NCBI RefSeq assembly: GCF_004010325.2
Contig: NZ_SADR02000008.1
Coordinates: forward strand, 1 to 64,000
Reading direction: 5' to 3'
Length of the DNA: 64,000 nt
DNA from: Mesorhizobium sp. M00.F.Ca.ET.216.01.1.1
Lineage (GTDB): Bacteria; Pseudomonadota; Alphaproteobacteria; Rhizobiales; Rhizobiaceae
The translations under genes were made by a program, and so were the position numbers. The first letter of the stretch is position 1. The number at the start of each line of letters is the position of its first letter. Below are positions 63,884 through 64,000 of this stretch, in pieces. The notes beneath the pieces are model-generated. The model searched no databases, was not told the origin of the DNA, and saw nothing but the letters and a program-made list of their open reading frames with translations.

Positions 63884-64000
63884 TCACCCCGCCTTCTGGC
63901 CCGCAATATAGGCGTCGATCTTGTCTGGGTCGAAGATCTGGCCGTCGAAGAAACCATCGGGGCCGAGCATCAGGCCGGCGCCCGTCGCGCCGACCGCAGT
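63884..64000 (-). CDS. 3' end of a second NrtA/CmpA-like binding protein, possibly nasS
   Basis: Thirty-eight codons before a TGA (63884-63886) encode LMLGPDGFFDGQIFDPDKID and end AYIAGQKAG. The FFDG-x-FDP pattern matches the C-terminus of NrtA in this window (FFDGKTFDPANPSAYL). No signal-bearing start is visible because the gene is cut by the window edge. In related bacteria nasT-nasS commonly precede nrtA, and NasS is an NrtA-like nitrate sensor, so nasS is likely. A second transporter component is the alternative. Confidence 0.65.
   Translation of the reverse strand, partial: TAVGATGAGLMLGPDGFFDGQIFDPDKIDAYIAGQKAG

Overview
The window looks like chromosomal DNA of a rhizobial alphaproteobacterium, most probably Mesorhizobium or a close Phyllobacteriaceae relative. 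This rests on the high-GC coding style, the LdtR/L,D-transpeptidase pair, an Asp-type (non-zinc) HemB, an OpgC-type glucan modification protein, DUF982 and DUF6163 proteins, palindromic rhizobial intergenic repeats, and a nas/nir nitrate assimilation cluster behind a sigma-54 promoter. The genus is inferred from gene content; no database search was possible.

Layout. 1-0.4 kb: broken 3' end of an IS701-type transposase. 0.5-15.9 kb: housekeeping and stress genes (Na+/H+ antiporter, ldtP and its MarR-type regulator LdtR, DUF6163 protein plus 3-hydroxyisobutyryl-CoA hydrolase, hemB, a frameshifted ppk2, aldo/keto reductase, GT90 glycosyltransferase, and a GntR regulator divergent from an MFS pump with a clear operator). 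15.9-17.5 kb: two paralogous micro-ORFs and a LacI regulator sharing four near-identical 14-bp operators. 17.5-37.9 kb: opgC, sthA, bpt, transporters, parC, aspS, rnd, guaB. 38.1-39.6 kb: a complete 1507-bp IS4-type insertion (21-bp terminal inverted repeats, 11-bp target duplication) that landed inside an intergenic palindrome and whose transposase is broken in three places. 39.6-43 kb: rlmE, ppx/gppA and a YbhN-type membrane protein.

43.06-54.2 kb: an integrated element of about 11.1 kb between an intact tRNA-Gln(CUG) gene and a 45-bp duplicate of its 3' end. It has a tyrosine integrase, an excisionase-like HTH protein, a replication-initiator-like HTH gene with iteron-like repeats inside it, several tiny translationally coupled ORFs and a phage major capsid protein, but no recognisable terminase, portal or tail gene. 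It also carries an alpha/beta hydrolase and an 842-aa protein joining a PD-(D/E)xK (HSDR_N-like) nuclease domain to a P-loop NTPase. This protein is a candidate single-gene defence system, and the element resembles a capsid-encoding phage satellite or a strongly reduced prophage. It is the most interesting part of the window.

54.3-64 kb: nitrate assimilation. nrtA-nrtB-nrtC (uptake), nirB-nirD (nitrite reductase) and nasA (nitrate reductase) run in one direction behind a -24/-12 promoter and a leader with an ANTAR-type hexaloop hairpin followed by an intrinsic terminator. This matches NtrC plus NasT control. The window ends in the 3' end of a second NrtA-like gene, perhaps nasS. nasA carries an in-frame insertion of about 75 codons made of a 39-bp perfect inverted repeat and a 30-bp triplication, an expansion of the intergenic repeat family into a coding sequence.
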